From an uncultured Candidatus Poseidoniales archaeon (GTDB lineage Archaea; Thermoplasmatota; Poseidoniia; Poseidoniales; Poseidoniaceae), in assembly GCA_902625885.1 (NCBI GenBank), contig CACODE010000012.1:1-42236 (forward strand): a DNA stretch of 42,236 bases, given 5' to 3'. Positions 16,235 through 24,711 of the stretch are shown here, in pieces. Positions within the stretch are counted from its first letter, which is position 1. Each line of letters opens with the position of its first letter. The translations under genes and the position numbers were made by a program. The notes beneath the pieces are model-generated. The model was not told where the DNA came from. It saw only the letters and a program-made list of their open reading frames with translations, and did not search any database.

Positions 16235-17332
16235 TCAAGCAAGCCCCAAGTCGTTCAACTTCTCGGGAAGGTAGGTGTCGGTAACGAAGTCCAGACCGTA
16301 CTTGGCGAGGGATTGCTGCTCGGCCTTTTTGCCCAATTCCAACATCATGTTGATCTGCTCTTGCCACCAAGCATCGGCAAATCTCGGGTCGGACAGTTCC
16401 GCTTTCAAAGCGTCAACGTCCCTTGCGGAGAGATCGTCGCTCGGTAAATCGTACGCTTCGATATCGTCGGAAGTGATGCCAAGGTAGGTCGCTGTGGGTG
16501 TGGCCAAGTATTCAGAAATGTGCGCCGTCTTGATCGCACCGTAAGCGATGGAAGCAAAAATCCTGAACGACCAAGGGTCGCCGTCCAAGAACACAATGAC
16601 CGGCAAATCCCATTCTTCGCTCATGCGTTTTAGAATTCGTCGGGTTGACCGCGCTGGCTGGCCTTTCAGATGAACGAGTGCACAATTGTAATCTTCATCA
16701 AAACCGTTCTCAATCAATCGGTCAAACATACCACCGGTCTCGATGGCCATGATGAAATTGACATCGTGTTCAAGCAGTTCTATCTTTTCTTCTTCAACGT
16801 TGTAGGGAACACCGTAACCCGAATCGCCGACGTCATCTCTGGCGTTGATTCGCATCCACTCACCTCGACGGTTGCGCTCGCGCAGCGTGATGTTTCCAAT
16901 CATGCGAGCGCCGTCTTCTTCCGGCCGCAGTTTGAAATCTTCGCGAAGGCATTGGGTGACGACCTCCAGGTCTTCAGCGAGGTTGTTTGACTCGTTCTGG
17001 GAAGAGAATTTACCCATGCCCCAACTCTCTGAAATGTAGTACATTTCCCTCAAGGTCGATGATTTCCCGGCGTCGATCATTTCCTCAATAAATTCCACAA
17101 CATGCAGCGCACGCAACAGTTGCTTCGCCGAGCCCAGGCTGGTAGCGTCGCGAACAGAACGCTTTTTTCCGTACTTGTAAACGCCGAGCGTTTTGTCAAA
17201 CCCGATGTTGTTTTTGGTGCGGACCGGTAGCGTCATCGTGGGCGGTTCGCCCTTGACGATTTTGTCGTACATTTCGGTGACAACTTCGTGCAGGGCGGCC
17301 TTTGTCTCCGCTGGAGAGTGGCTTGCGGACAT
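16235..17332 (-). CDS. top6A: DNA topoisomerase VI subunit A (Spo11-like)
   Basis: At 365 residues this has the normal length for archaeal Top6A. The catalytic winged-helix domain contains LREMYYISESWG, where the second Tyr (Tyr99) is expected to attack DNA. The Toprim domain shows the metal-binding Glu in FIMAIETGGMFDRL and the acidic pair in VIVFLDGDPWSF. Top6A cuts both DNA strands and, with Top6B, relaxes and decatenates DNA; it is also the ancestor of the meiotic Spo11. Its ATG overlaps the TGA of top6B by one base (TGATG), so the two subunits are translationally coupled. No truncation or missing key residue is seen. Confidence 0.95.
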   Translation of the reverse strand: MSASHSPAETKAALHEVVTEMYDKIVKGEPPTMTLPVRTKNNIGFDKTLGVYKYGKKRSVRDATSLGSAKQLLRALHVVEFIEEMIDAGKSSTLREMYYISESWGMGKFSSQNESNNLAEDLEVVTQCLREDFKLRPEEDGARMIGNITLRERNRRGEWMRINARDDVGDSGYGVPYNVEEEKIELLEHDVNFIMAIETGGMFDRLIENGFDEDYNCALVHLKGQPARSTRRILKRMSEEWDLPVIVFLDGDPWSFRIFASIAYGAIKTAHISEYLATPTATYLGITSDDIEAYDLPSDDLSARDVDALKAELSDPRFADAWWQEQINMMLELGKKAEQQSLAKYGLDFVTDTYLPEKLNDLGLA

Positions 17333-19413
17333 CAGCGATCACTCCCGAACCCCATCAGGGTTTGCTGACTTGTTGGCCTTGGCCCTTCCTCAACGGCCAC
17401 CGGAGCGGCTGCTTCTTGGGCAGGCGCTGCCTTGTGTTCAACCGGGTCAGCGGGGGCTTCCTCTTCCTCAGCCCGTGCTTCTTGACGGCGAATTTCTTCA
17501 AGCAGTTTTTCGTCCATCTTTGAGGCGCCAATGACCTCTTGGCTCCCCCGATAGAACACGTCGGTATCGGTCCAGTCCCCTTTTTCAAGCCCTTTGAGGG
17601 CGTACTTGATGGTATAGGTTTGACCGGGTTCCAACGTCTCAAGTTTCCACGCCCAGACCCCTGTGGCTTCTTTCCTTCCGCCGGTGTCGTTGCCTTCCAT
17701 GGTCGCACCTTCTCGCTCTGGCCAAGAGGCCAGGAGCGTGTAGGCGCGGGCTCTTGACGTGTAGTTGAACAGCGTGATGGAGACGTCCGTCATCTTGGTC
17801 TCTTTGTTCCAGGCGGTTGTGCTTTCGGCGATCACAGCCCCCATGATTTTGGTGATGGAGCCCGCCAGATTGGGAACGGGGCGCTTGAGAATCATGGCCG
17901 ATTTCTCTGCGATGGCGGGGATAATGTCGTTCACGAGTTCGAATTTTTCTTGCACCTTGACCATTTTCTTCTTCTTTTCAAGGTGCTTCCGCAAACCACG
18001 ACCCATCTCCAGCATGGCTTTCCTGACTTCGTCCATCACCTCGCCGTTGTCAGCAAGCGCTTCTTTTGCTTCGGAGGTGAATTGAACGTTGGTGCTCGCC
18101 AGATGAACAAGAATCGCTGCTGGGCCTTTCGGTACGCCTCTGCCGCCGGCTTGGTCGAGCCCGTACTGGCGCCAATCCACGGATTCAATGGCTTTCGTCA
18201 ACAGGCAACCGCCCTGCTGATACATCAGCGGCACACGGTTTGCGAAGCGAAGCACCTCAACGGGCTTGTCGGCCGCCATCCCGTCGCCAAAAATCAAACC
18301 CACCTCGACTTGGTAGGGGTTTCCTTGAGACACGGTGGGGGACCGTGTCATCGTCGTGACGAACCTCGAATCAATGGTTTTTGACAGGCCTTTCTTGATG
18401 AGCAATTCTTCAATCGGTGAGAGGCAATTGGTAGGGGGGTTGAGCAGTTTTACCGGCTTGCCGTTGAGGACACGCTCGCCTTGGAAAGCCTCGATAAGCG
18501 CACGAATCTGGTCCGGCTTCATGGATTTGGGTTTTCCCTTTTCTTCGATTTCTGCCGCCTCAAGCAATTGTTTTGCCGCTCGGGTCGAGACGCCTGAGAA
18601 ATTTTTGTACAGGAACGACGTCATTCTTGAGTCGGTGGATTCGGTGCACATTCGTTGAAGCGTGCCGAGGTGAATGCCGTGGGGGTGCGGTTTGATGCTC
18701 TCCACTTTGCGAGGAAGGCGCTCGGTGACCCTTGGCCAGTGATGAACATCGCCATCCGGGTCAACGAACGTGATGTCGGCGTGCGGGTTGACGATGCTTG
18801 TCATGCGCAAGTACTGGTAGACGCTTTGTCGCCCTCGCTGATATTTGGCTTTCATTCGGCACGTCACTTCCAAACCGTGTTCCTTGAGCGTACCGTCTTC
18901 GAGTTCCCAAAGTTCCCTTCCTTCGTTTGATTTCGTCGCCTTGTTTTTTCTCGTATCGAGACCGATGTCCACGACAGCGGCCGAGGTTTCGGTAGCGATT
19001 TTTGAGCGAACATGCGTTTTCTGCCCGGTGGTGAGCTGACAATACATCACCACGCCGGTGATGCCGATGCCTTGCTGCCCTCGTGACTGACGTATTGCGT
19101 GGAACCGCGAACCGAACAACAGTTGGCCAAACACCTTCTCTATGCTGCGTTTTGGAATGCCGGGACCGTTGTCTTCGGTTTGCAATTCCACGATGTTTTT
19201 CTTGTCGTCGAGCTTGGTGATTTTCACCCTGATGTCGGGCAAAATACGCGCTTCTTCGCAGGCATCCAGCGAGTTGTCCACGGCTTCTTTGACGGCGGTG
19301 ATCAGCGAGCGTGTGAGGGAATCAAAGCCAAGGAAGTGCTTGTTTTTCTCAAAGAATTCAGAAATAGCCACCTGTTTTTGGTTTTTTGCCATCCGTTCTG
19401 CTGTGCCTGCCAT
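17332..19413 (-). CDS. top6B: DNA topoisomerase VI subunit B (GHKL ATPase)
   Basis: The 693-residue protein contains the Bergerat ATP fold. AVKEAVDNSLDACEE holds the catalytic Glu and Mg-binding Asn, EDNGPGIP is the G1 box, and FGSRFHAIRQSRGQQGIG is the G2 lid. An H2TH region and the transducer domain follow. After about residue 600 there is an acidic extension rich in Glu, Ala and Pro. ATP binding closes the dimer and drives strand passage through Top6A. The ATG at 19413 is set by GGAGGTGA seven bases upstream, and a TATA box lies about 80 bases before it. A second Met at residue 8 is less likely. Confidence 0.95.
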   Translation of the reverse strand: MAGTAERMAKNQKQVAISEFFEKNKHFLGFDSLTRSLITAVKEAVDNSLDACEEARILPDIRVKITKLDDKKNIVELQTEDNGPGIPKRSIEKVFGQLLFGSRFHAIRQSRGQQGIGITGVVMYCQLTTGQKTHVRSKIATETSAAVVDIGLDTRKNKATKSNEGRELWELEDGTLKEHGLEVTCRMKAKYQRGRQSVYQYLRMTSIVNPHADITFVDPDGDVHHWPRVTERLPRKVESIKPHPHGIHLGTLQRMCTESTDSRMTSFLYKNFSGVSTRAAKQLLEAAEIEEKGKPKSMKPDQIRALIEAFQGERVLNGKPVKLLNPPTNCLSPIEELLIKKGLSKTIDSRFVTTMTRSPTVSQGNPYQVEVGLIFGDGMAADKPVEVLRFANRVPLMYQQGGCLLTKAIESVDWRQYGLDQAGGRGVPKGPAAILVHLASTNVQFTSEAKEALADNGEVMDEVRKAMLEMGRGLRKHLEKKKKMVKVQEKFELVNDIIPAIAEKSAMILKRPVPNLAGSITKIMGAVIAESTTAWNKETKMTDVSITLFNYTSRARAYTLLASWPEREGATMEGNDTGGRKEATGVWAWKLETLEPGQTYTIKYALKGLEKGDWTDTDVFYRGSQEVIGASKMDEKLLEEIRRQEARAEEEEAPADPVEHKAAPAQEAAAPVAVEEGPRPTSQQTLMGFGSDR

Positions 19414-19489
19414 GGGCGTTCACCTCCCCCGGTCCTCCTCCGTCTTGACGACGTCGGGCCGACAGATGATTACCCCCGCCCTTGAGGGG

Positions 19490-19500
19490 TTATAATTTTC
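19490..19500 (-). promoter_or_regulatory. TATA box for top6B-top6A
   Basis: On the minus strand the sequence reads GAAAATTATAA, an AT-rich archaeal TATA element set in GC-rich DNA. Transcription should start near 19465, giving a leader of about 50 bases that ends in the strong ribosome-binding site of top6B. Confidence 0.55.
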
Positions 19501-19554
19501 ATAGGCGGTGGCGGATGGACGGCATCAAAAAAGGGACATGCAGCCGAACTCCGC

Positions 19555-21543
19555 TCAGGCGAACAAGTCAGGACTCCACATGCTGATGTGGCCGGTAAAG
19601 GCCGAAGCAGCGACCGTCAGCGGGCTGGCGAGGTAGAGTTTTCCTGGGCCGCTTCGGCCTTGGAAATTGCGATTGATGGCCGATACCGTGACCTGCTCCG
19701 CTTCAACCGACACACCGGGCCCTGCGCCGATGCACGCACCGCACCCCGGGTCGATGAGTTTCACACCGACTTCCAAGAACAGGTCGTGCCATCCCATGCG
19801 TTCAGCCAGTTCTTTCACCTGTCCTGAGCCGTACTGGATGTAAAATTCAACACCGTCCTTGACGGAGATGCCGGCCTCTTTTGCGGCTTGGCAGACTTCG
19901 GCATAGTACGCCATATCGTCCTCTTTTCCAGCCGTGCACGAACCGCCGTAGGCGATGTCGACAGCAACCTGACCGATATCGCTGATGTTGGCTCCGTTGG
20001 TCGGGTCGCTCGGAATGCCCTCGTCAGGATTGCCGGGGTGAGCCACCATTGGAACGATGGACGACAAATCGATGACGTGGATGCCACCGTCGTAGTGCGC
20101 ACCTTTGTCAGGCGCCACCATGTTTTCTCGCTGTTCTTCGGCAGAGAGGTGCGGTTGGGCGTTAAGCATCCATTCGAGAAGCGCATCGTCGGCCTCGCAG
20201 ATGCCGGTACGACCGGAACATTCGGTCGCCATGTTGCACAAGGTGGCTCGCTCGTCCACCGACAGCGAGGCGAGTCCGGGGCCGCCAAACTCCATGCTTC
20301 GATTCAACGTCAACTCCTTACGGGCATGATCGGCGAGGATGGCGAGAATGACGTCCTTTGCCGTGCAACCGTGGTGGAGCTGGCCAACCAGTTCGAAACG
20401 GATGGATTCCGGCACCTTGACGAATGTGAAACCGGCGCTGACCAAGTTGGCGTACTCGGTGGCACCGACCCCCCAGGTAAGGGCGTTGGATGCGCCGCCC
20501 ATGCAGGTGTGGGAATCCGTCGCTTGGATAAAGTCGCCAATTTCGATGAATTCTTCCCGGGCCACTTGATGACAAATGCCCGGCGAAACGCCGTCAACGG
20601 CCGAATAATCCCGAACGCCGGTGTGTTTCTGGAAGGCGACTTGGAGGTCACGTAGGGTTTGGACCTTGTGCATGAACGGCACAAACTTCGGGTTGTGTTG
20701 CGCATAGAGAAGGTGGTCCTCAAAAACAGCGAATTTGTTTGGGTTTGGTAAAGCGTAATCGTCGCCGTATTCGCCTTGGAGAAATGTATGGACTTGGGCC
20801 GTCGTAAATTCGTGGGAATAGCCGCCCTGCACCTGGGCAATCACTGGGTCGCCGGGTTTGACGCACTGCCCGTCGGGCTGACCGACGAGGTTGCGGCTGA
20901 TGATTCGCTCCGCCATCGTCATCGGGCGTGTTGGTGTGTCGAGAGGCGCAAGGTTGAGTTCTCCTGCTTTCAGCGCCTTGGCGAAGGGGAAGAGCCCTCC
21001 GTATTCAACAATAAGTTGCGTCACCGGGTCGTATTGACTCGTGAATTCTGACAATGGAATGGCTTCACCGTTCTGCAAGCGCTCCAACATGGCGTGGTCG
21101 CCCATCAACTGGCCGAGGTTGATGTTGTTCCGCTCGTGGATGGGTGCAAAGGAAGCAGCGATGACGATGCTGATACCGGCCCAACGTTCGCACTGAGCCG
21201 CTGTCTCTCGGCTGGAGCCAGTGCCTTTGCGTTGTCCCGATACAATCACCTCAAAGTTTCCCTTGCGCAAAGCGTCCTCACGGAACACGCGTAGGCCGTT
21301 GTGCATGAGTCCGGCGTACGCGTTTTTCGCGATTTCTGCAGGGTCGTGGTCAAAGCATACCCAAGCGGGCGTCATGGCGTCGGTGTTGATGTCGTCAAGC
21401 AGGTCGTCAACCGTTAGGTCTTCCATCCGAAGGTCGAGACCTTCGTAGAGCTGTTGCTTGATGAGGTCCAAATCTTTGGTGAGAAACAGGACCCGTTTTC
21501 CGGGCGTGAGGGAGATGCGCTCCGCCGGTTTGTTGTCGCCCAT
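19555..21543 (-). CDS. Aconitase/3-isopropylmalate dehydratase-family hydratase, swivel domain first
   Basis: The 662-residue protein fuses the two functional parts of the aconitase superfamily in AcnB-like order. The LeuD-like swivel domain comes first (VSGQRKGTGSSRETAAQ; APIHERNNINLGQL). The LeuC-like catalytic part follows. Its iron-sulfur Cys positions are visible in ATDSHTCMGGA and DPGCGACIGAG, with NRNFQGRSGPG and LASPLTVAASAF completing the family signature. Such enzymes move a hydroxyl on citrate, isopropylmalate or homocitrate. The exact substrate cannot be read here; the isopropylmalate/isocitrate-type dehydrogenase at 39056 would be a matching partner. The ATG at 21543 has a run of eight Gs just upstream; a TTG four codons earlier is an unlikely alternative. 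The gene is divergent from the lipoprotein at 21712. Confidence 0.85.
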   Translation of the reverse strand: MGDNKPAERISLTPGKRVLFLTKDLDLIKQQLYEGLDLRMEDLTVDDLLDDINTDAMTPAWVCFDHDPAEIAKNAYAGLMHNGLRVFREDALRKGNFEVIVSGQRKGTGSSRETAAQCERWAGISIVIAASFAPIHERNNINLGQLMGDHAMLERLQNGEAIPLSEFTSQYDPVTQLIVEYGGLFPFAKALKAGELNLAPLDTPTRPMTMAERIISRNLVGQPDGQCVKPGDPVIAQVQGGYSHEFTTAQVHTFLQGEYGDDYALPNPNKFAVFEDHLLYAQHNPKFVPFMHKVQTLRDLQVAFQKHTGVRDYSAVDGVSPGICHQVAREEFIEIGDFIQATDSHTCMGGASNALTWGVGATEYANLVSAGFTFVKVPESIRFELVGQLHHGCTAKDVILAILADHARKELTLNRSMEFGGPGLASLSVDERATLCNMATECSGRTGICEADDALLEWMLNAQPHLSAEEQRENMVAPDKGAHYDGGIHVIDLSSIVPMVAHPGNPDEGIPSDPTNGANISDIGQVAVDIAYGGSCTAGKEDDMAYYAEVCQAAKEAGISVKDGVEFYIQYGSGQVKELAERMGWHDLFLEVGVKLIDPGCGACIGAGPGVSVEAEQVTVSAINRNFQGRSGPGKLYLASPLTVAASAFTGHISMWSPDLFA

Positions 21544-21668
21544 GTCCCCCCCCAAAATTTCTCACGGGCTCGTCGTTCATAACCGGTTCGGGGACAGACT
21601 CTTGCTTTGCATCACGCATTTACAAACAAAAACAGCCCTGTAGGGGCGTTGATATGTATGTTGCAGGG

Positions 21669-21679
21669 AATTTTTTTAT
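21669..21679 (+). promoter_or_regulatory. TATA-like element of the duplicated-domain lipoprotein gene
   Basis: AATTTTTTTAT is centred about 37 bases before the ATG at 21712, so the transcript would start only about ten bases before the gene. The rest of the divergent spacer (21544-21711) shows no gene; its minus-strand promoter for the hydratase is not obvious. Confidence 0.4.
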
Positions 21680-21711
21680 CAAGGTGAAGGAATTCAAATG
21701 TACCGATAGAC

Positions 21712-22431
21712 ATGAAGAAAACGATTCTTGCCGTTCTTATGATGCTGTTCAGTGGTGGGCTTGCCGGATGCATTGAAGGCCCAGAAGCAGGGGTGCAATA
21801 CATCTCAAGTGCGGATTGTGGAGGCTCCTGGCACGTCGAATTCGTTGACATGTCAAACGACAATTTCGGCGCTTGGGAGGGCGAGGTTCAGTTCATTGGC
21901 TCTGACGGCTCAACCGAAACGATCAGCGATTTCTCAAGCCAGCAAAAATACGTGCTGCTCGATGAATCCTTGACATGGTCCCTCAAATACACGTTTTACG
22001 AAGACGACATTGGTTTCATCAACAACGGTGTGTTCTATGGCGGCAACAACGACTACGGCGAATCCGGAACGGTTGACCTTGTGTTGACCCGGCAAACCAG
22101 CCAGAGCTCGTCAGAGGGCAGCGATGAAAATGGGGCCGTCTCCTATTCCGACTGCAAGCCGGACACGTACCATGTTGAATTCTACGACATGAGCGCCTTT
22201 GATTTCTGCTGCTGGGACGGTGACGTGGAATTCACCAACCCTGAGGGCGACCGGGCGTACCTTTCCAGTTTCTCGAGCAGCCAGAAGTACGTGATTTTGG
22301 AACAGGGCCACGTGTGGACCATGGATTACGCCTTCTACGAATACGACATCGGGTTCATCGTCAACGGTGAAAACTACGGTGGCAACAACGACGATGGCGA
22401 ATCCGGTTCGATCACGATTGACCTTTCGTGA
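21712..22431 (+). CDS. Lipoprotein with two tandem copies of an unknown beta-rich domain
   Basis: The 239-residue protein starts with a lipoprotein signal whose lipobox is LAGC (Cys20), so it should be lipid-anchored on the outer face of the membrane. The rest is two copies of a domain of about 85 residues. Both contain HVEF-DMS, a W-G-V-F strand, FSSxQKYV, an YxFYExDIGFI strand, and the end YGGNND-GESG. They are joined by a Ser/Glu-rich linker (about residues 126-140). The repeated aromatic and Asn/Asp/Gly-rich loops suggest a ligand-binding beta-sandwich. The second copy has an adjacent Cys pair (FDFCCWD) that the first lacks. I recognise no named family. The gene is monocistronic, with its own TATA box and a shared hairpin at its 3' side. 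Confidence 0.8.
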   Translation: MKKTILAVLMMLFSGGLAGCIEGPEAGVQYISSADCGGSWHVEFVDMSNDNFGAWEGEVQFIGSDGSTETISDFSSQQKYVLLDESLTWSLKYTFYEDDIGFINNGVFYGGNNDYGESGTVDLVLTRQTSQSSSEGSDENGAVSYSDCKPDTYHVEFYDMSAFDFCCWDGDVEFTNPEGDRAYLSSFSSSQKYVILEQGHVWTMDYAFYEYDIGFIVNGENYGGNNDDGESGSITIDLS

Positions 22432-22454
22432 TGCAAGGGTAGCGAGTGATTAGG

Positions 22455-22496
22455 CCCACTGCGAACCCTTTGATTGGGTTGAAACGAATCAGTGGG
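22455..22496. terminator. Bidirectional hairpin between convergent lipoprotein genes
   Basis: CCCACTG (22455-22461) pairs with CAGTGGG (22490-22496), and inside it AACCC (22464-22468) pairs with GGGTT (22476-22480). It lies between two genes that converge, where a structure working on both strands would be expected. Confidence 0.5.
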
Positions 22497-22537
22497 TTCG
22501 TGCATTGACCGTTTGATTTGTTAGAATAACGATTGAA

Positions 22538-23344
22538 TCAATAATCCAGATTGTTTACACAAGTACCGCCATTATCATCTGAATTTGTTCCATCAGGACA
22601 GATTGTATTTTCCCAATGGACACCATTCAGTTGGGCTTGCCACAAATCCGCATCAGTCAAATTCGCATACATTAAATTTGAATTTCGTAAGTCTGCGTGC
22701 CTCATATCAGCACCACTTAACTCTACTCCGCCCAAATATGCCCCAATTAGGTTAGCACCATACAGATTAGCACCCACCAATAGAGACCCTGCGAGGTCAG
22801 CACCAGAAAGGTCGGCGCCAGCCAGATAATTCGACCATTCAGTGGATGAGTTATTTTCCGCGTTTTGTTGTAATTCAAGAATCGAAGCATTGGCAGTGTC
22901 AAGCAATTCCTCTAGTTCATCAATAGTCGAATTAGAGGAATTTAGCATGGCTGAAAGGCTATCTCTCAAACTTTCACCAGAGGCTATTTGAGATTCCATA
23001 GAAGCGATGCTTGCATTAGCACTTTCAAGTAGAACGGTGAGTTCATCAGATGTGTTGTTTGAGTTTTCTAACTGAACCAATAGTGAATCTCTGTATGCTT
23101 CAAGAATTGCAAATCCTTCTGCATGGTCTTGAATCATCTGCGTGGCATCCGACAATCCATCTTCCAAGCCATCAATTGTTGCTTCTCTTTGAGCAATAGT
23201 TTGGTTTTGCGTCTCTAGCATTTCTTCAAGTTCAGCGATTTGATCTTCATATTCTGAGGTATCAACTTCTTCTCCACCGATACATCCAGCAAGGGATGAA
23301 ACAATCATCAGCAGGGAAAACAGCACCGCATTAGCTCTCTTCAT
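22538..23344 (-). CDS. Coiled-coil and pentapeptide-repeat lipoprotein
   Basis: The 268-residue protein begins with a lipoprotein signal (LAGC, Cys21). Next is about 140 residues of Glu/Leu/Ser/Asn-rich heptads (EYEDQIAELEEMLETQNQT and similar blocks) with many Asn-Ser-Thr sites. From about residue 180 come pentapeptide repeats (ADLSGADLAGS, ANLYGANLIGAYLGG, ADMRHADLRNSNLMYANL), which fold as a right-handed four-sided beta helix. The end has two Cys in a short Asp/Gly/Asn loop. The coil may hold the helix away from the membrane. The ATG at 23344 opens the signal peptide; codons upstream give no signal. The gene is visibly richer in A and T than its neighbours, suggesting acquisition or relaxed codon choice. 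Confidence 0.82.
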   Translation of the reverse strand: MKRANAVLFSLLMIVSSLAGCIGGEEVDTSEYEDQIAELEEMLETQNQTIAQREATIDGLEDGLSDATQMIQDHAEGFAILEAYRDSLLVQLENSNNTSDELTVLLESANASIASMESQIASGESLRDSLSAMLNSSNSTIDELEELLDTANASILELQQNAENNSSTEWSNYLAGADLSGADLAGSLLVGANLYGANLIGAYLGGVELSGADMRHADLRNSNLMYANLTDADLWQAQLNGVHWENTICPDGTNSDDNGGTCVNNLDY

Positions 23345-23384
23345 GATATTACTGAATCTAATCGGTTTTTCAAATAATCGCAAA

Positions 23385-23403
23385 GCAGAGGGTGGCCCTC
23401 TGC
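23385..23403. repeat. Perfect 8-bp hairpin upstream of the pentapeptide gene
   Basis: GCAGAGGG (23385-23392) pairs exactly with CCCTCTGC (23396-23403) over a three-base loop. On the minus strand it is followed by TTTGCGATTATTTG, so it could end a transcript coming from 23.5 kb. It could also lie in the promoter of the pentapeptide lipoprotein. Confidence 0.5.
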
Positions 23404-23422
23404 TCAGGCGTCTTGTCAGAGG

Positions 23423-23486
23423 GTACCCTTTGCCCACCTATCTTTTCGGATAGTCTCCCTATCGGTATTGAACCGACACAGGGTAC
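23423..23486. other. Folded element with closing stem and two inner hairpins (possible small RNA)
   Basis: GTACCCT (23423-23429) pairs with AGGGTAC (23480-23486). It encloses CTATC/GATAG (23438-23442 with 23449-23453) and TCGGT/ACCGA (23462-23466 with 23472-23476), giving a three-way junction on either strand. The gene-free stretch 23345-23823 holds this element and the adjacent 8-bp hairpin. The remaining part, 23487-23823, shows only short open frames with no recognisable features. I know of no RNA family matching it. Confidence 0.35.
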
Positions 23487-23823
23487 GTAACTTCGTTCAT
23501 CTGGTTCCGAACGGCGAAAGCAATGGCCAACAAAACAGGTGGACGGCTTTCAGGCCGTCGACAAGGTGGTTTTCATTGATCTCAGCAGCATCCGTCACAT
23601 GAACAGGAAACACCGCATGGATTACAGTTGCAACAATCGCAAGGCATGTATCTTCGATCGCCAGATAATAAATGAAGATTGTGGAATTATTAACCATTGC
23701 AACGATGATAACAGGCCCCAACATCAAAACCAACGTTCGCCGCGGTAATGCTCATGAAATTCGGTGTCAAGGCGCGGAACACTGATTGATAAAGAGAACA
23801 AAAAATAACATACCGGTGAAAAA

Positions 23824-23994
23824 ATGCTAGGAACGGTAAGAAAAGTAGGTTTTGCGGCGAGTATGTTGTCAGTGGTAGGGTCTTTGTACATCTATTTCAT
23901 TGAGAGCAACCACGAACTGGGAATTTTTGTGGGCCTTTGGGCCCCAACAATCATTCTCGGTGCCATTGAAATCGAAAAGATGCTTGAAGATTGA
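23824..23994 (+). CDS. Small two-TM membrane protein
   Basis: This 56-residue protein has a basic N-terminus and a first hydrophobic helix (FAASMLSVVGSLYIYFI). A short polar turn (ESNHELG) leads to a second helix (IFVGLWAPTIILGAIE) and a charged end. The GLWAPTIILG pattern is familiar from small membrane proteins of unknown function in marine microbes. The coding sequence is free of internal stops and keeps a sensible hydrophobic pattern, which supports it as a real gene despite its size. An AT-rich stretch precedes it; no clear ribosome-binding site is seen. Confidence 0.65.
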   Translation: MLGTVRKVGFAASMLSVVGSLYIYFIESNHELGIFVGLWAPTIILGAIEIEKMLED

Positions 23995-24090
23995 AGGCCT
24001 TGATCTTCTGACGCCAAATTGAGCGTTGTTTCGAATTTCCATCAACTCAGTTTGCGATTGGTTCATGGATGGCCTGCACAAGCGAGGTTC

Positions 24091-24711
24091 ATGGTCCTCG
24101 ACCTTCTCTGCACGCTCGGTTTGTTTGGGGGTTTCTTTTACCTGGTGTTTGGGAGAATGAAACGTTTCCGAAAAGAACACAACGCTGCCTTACGAAGTTT
24201 AGCGACACACTACGGTTTTGGATTCAACGAACAACACGGTTGGAACGGCACCGCTATGAGCGGGATGATCGGCAATTACCGGTGCAGGATTTGGTTCGAA
24301 ACCGTGCGAAGGCGAAGCCGTCGGAACCGCTCGCAGACCTACATGCACTCGACTATAACGCTGAACAACCCGCGACAGTTGGGTTTGGAAATTTCCCCTC
24401 AGGGCTTCCTCTCAGAGGGCATCCGCCTCCCTGATTCAATGACCGGAAACCAAGACATCACCATTGGCCACCCTGAATTTGACGGCAAATACCGCATCAA
24501 GGGGTACGATGAAAACGCCGTTCGTGCTTTTTTGACGCCGGAGAAAGTCCAAGCGATTTTGCAGCTTCAAAACGGTCTTGGCCCGCTTCAGCGATTGAGC
24601 ATCACCGATCAGGAGGTCGCCGTGCGGTTTCCAGGGTTGATGGCGGACATGCAAATGGTGGGCAACTCAACTTCTTCCCTCGCCTGGCTTGCCCAGCAAA
24701 TCGATGCCTAA
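24091..24711 (+). CDS. Single-TM membrane-anchored protein, unknown function
   Basis: The 206-residue protein (counting from the ATG at 24091) begins with one hydrophobic helix (LLCTLGLFGGFFYLVFG) and then a basic segment. A soluble domain of about 160 residues follows, with Arg-rich loops (RIWFETVRRRSRRNRSQ), an alternating beta pattern (TITLNNPRQLGLEISPQG) and a helical end. The arrangement looks like a membrane-tethered cytoplasmic domain. A longer frame exists from a TTG at 24019, but that adds residues without a signal-like pattern. I recognise no family. Confidence 0.65.
   Translation: MVLDLLCTLGLFGGFFYLVFGRMKRFRKEHNAALRSLATHYGFGFNEQHGWNGTAMSGMIGNYRCRIWFETVRRRSRRNRSQTYMHSTITLNNPRQLGLEISPQGFLSEGIRLPDSMTGNQDITIGHPEFDGKYRIKGYDENAVRAFLTPEKVQAILQLQNGLGPLQRLSITDQEVAVRFPGLMADMQMVGNSTSSLAWLAQQIDA

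Noticed and set aside
23455-23480. T-arm-like hairpin on the minus strand read as a tRNA
   Set aside because: The neighbouring sequence does not form acceptor, D and anticodon arms; it is better described as part of a larger folded element.
23497-23733. Hydrophobic minus-strand frame of 78 residues in the gene-free stretch
   Set aside because: No ribosome-binding site, irregular hydrophobic pattern, and a plus-strand frame of similar quality overlaps it; not supportable as a gene.
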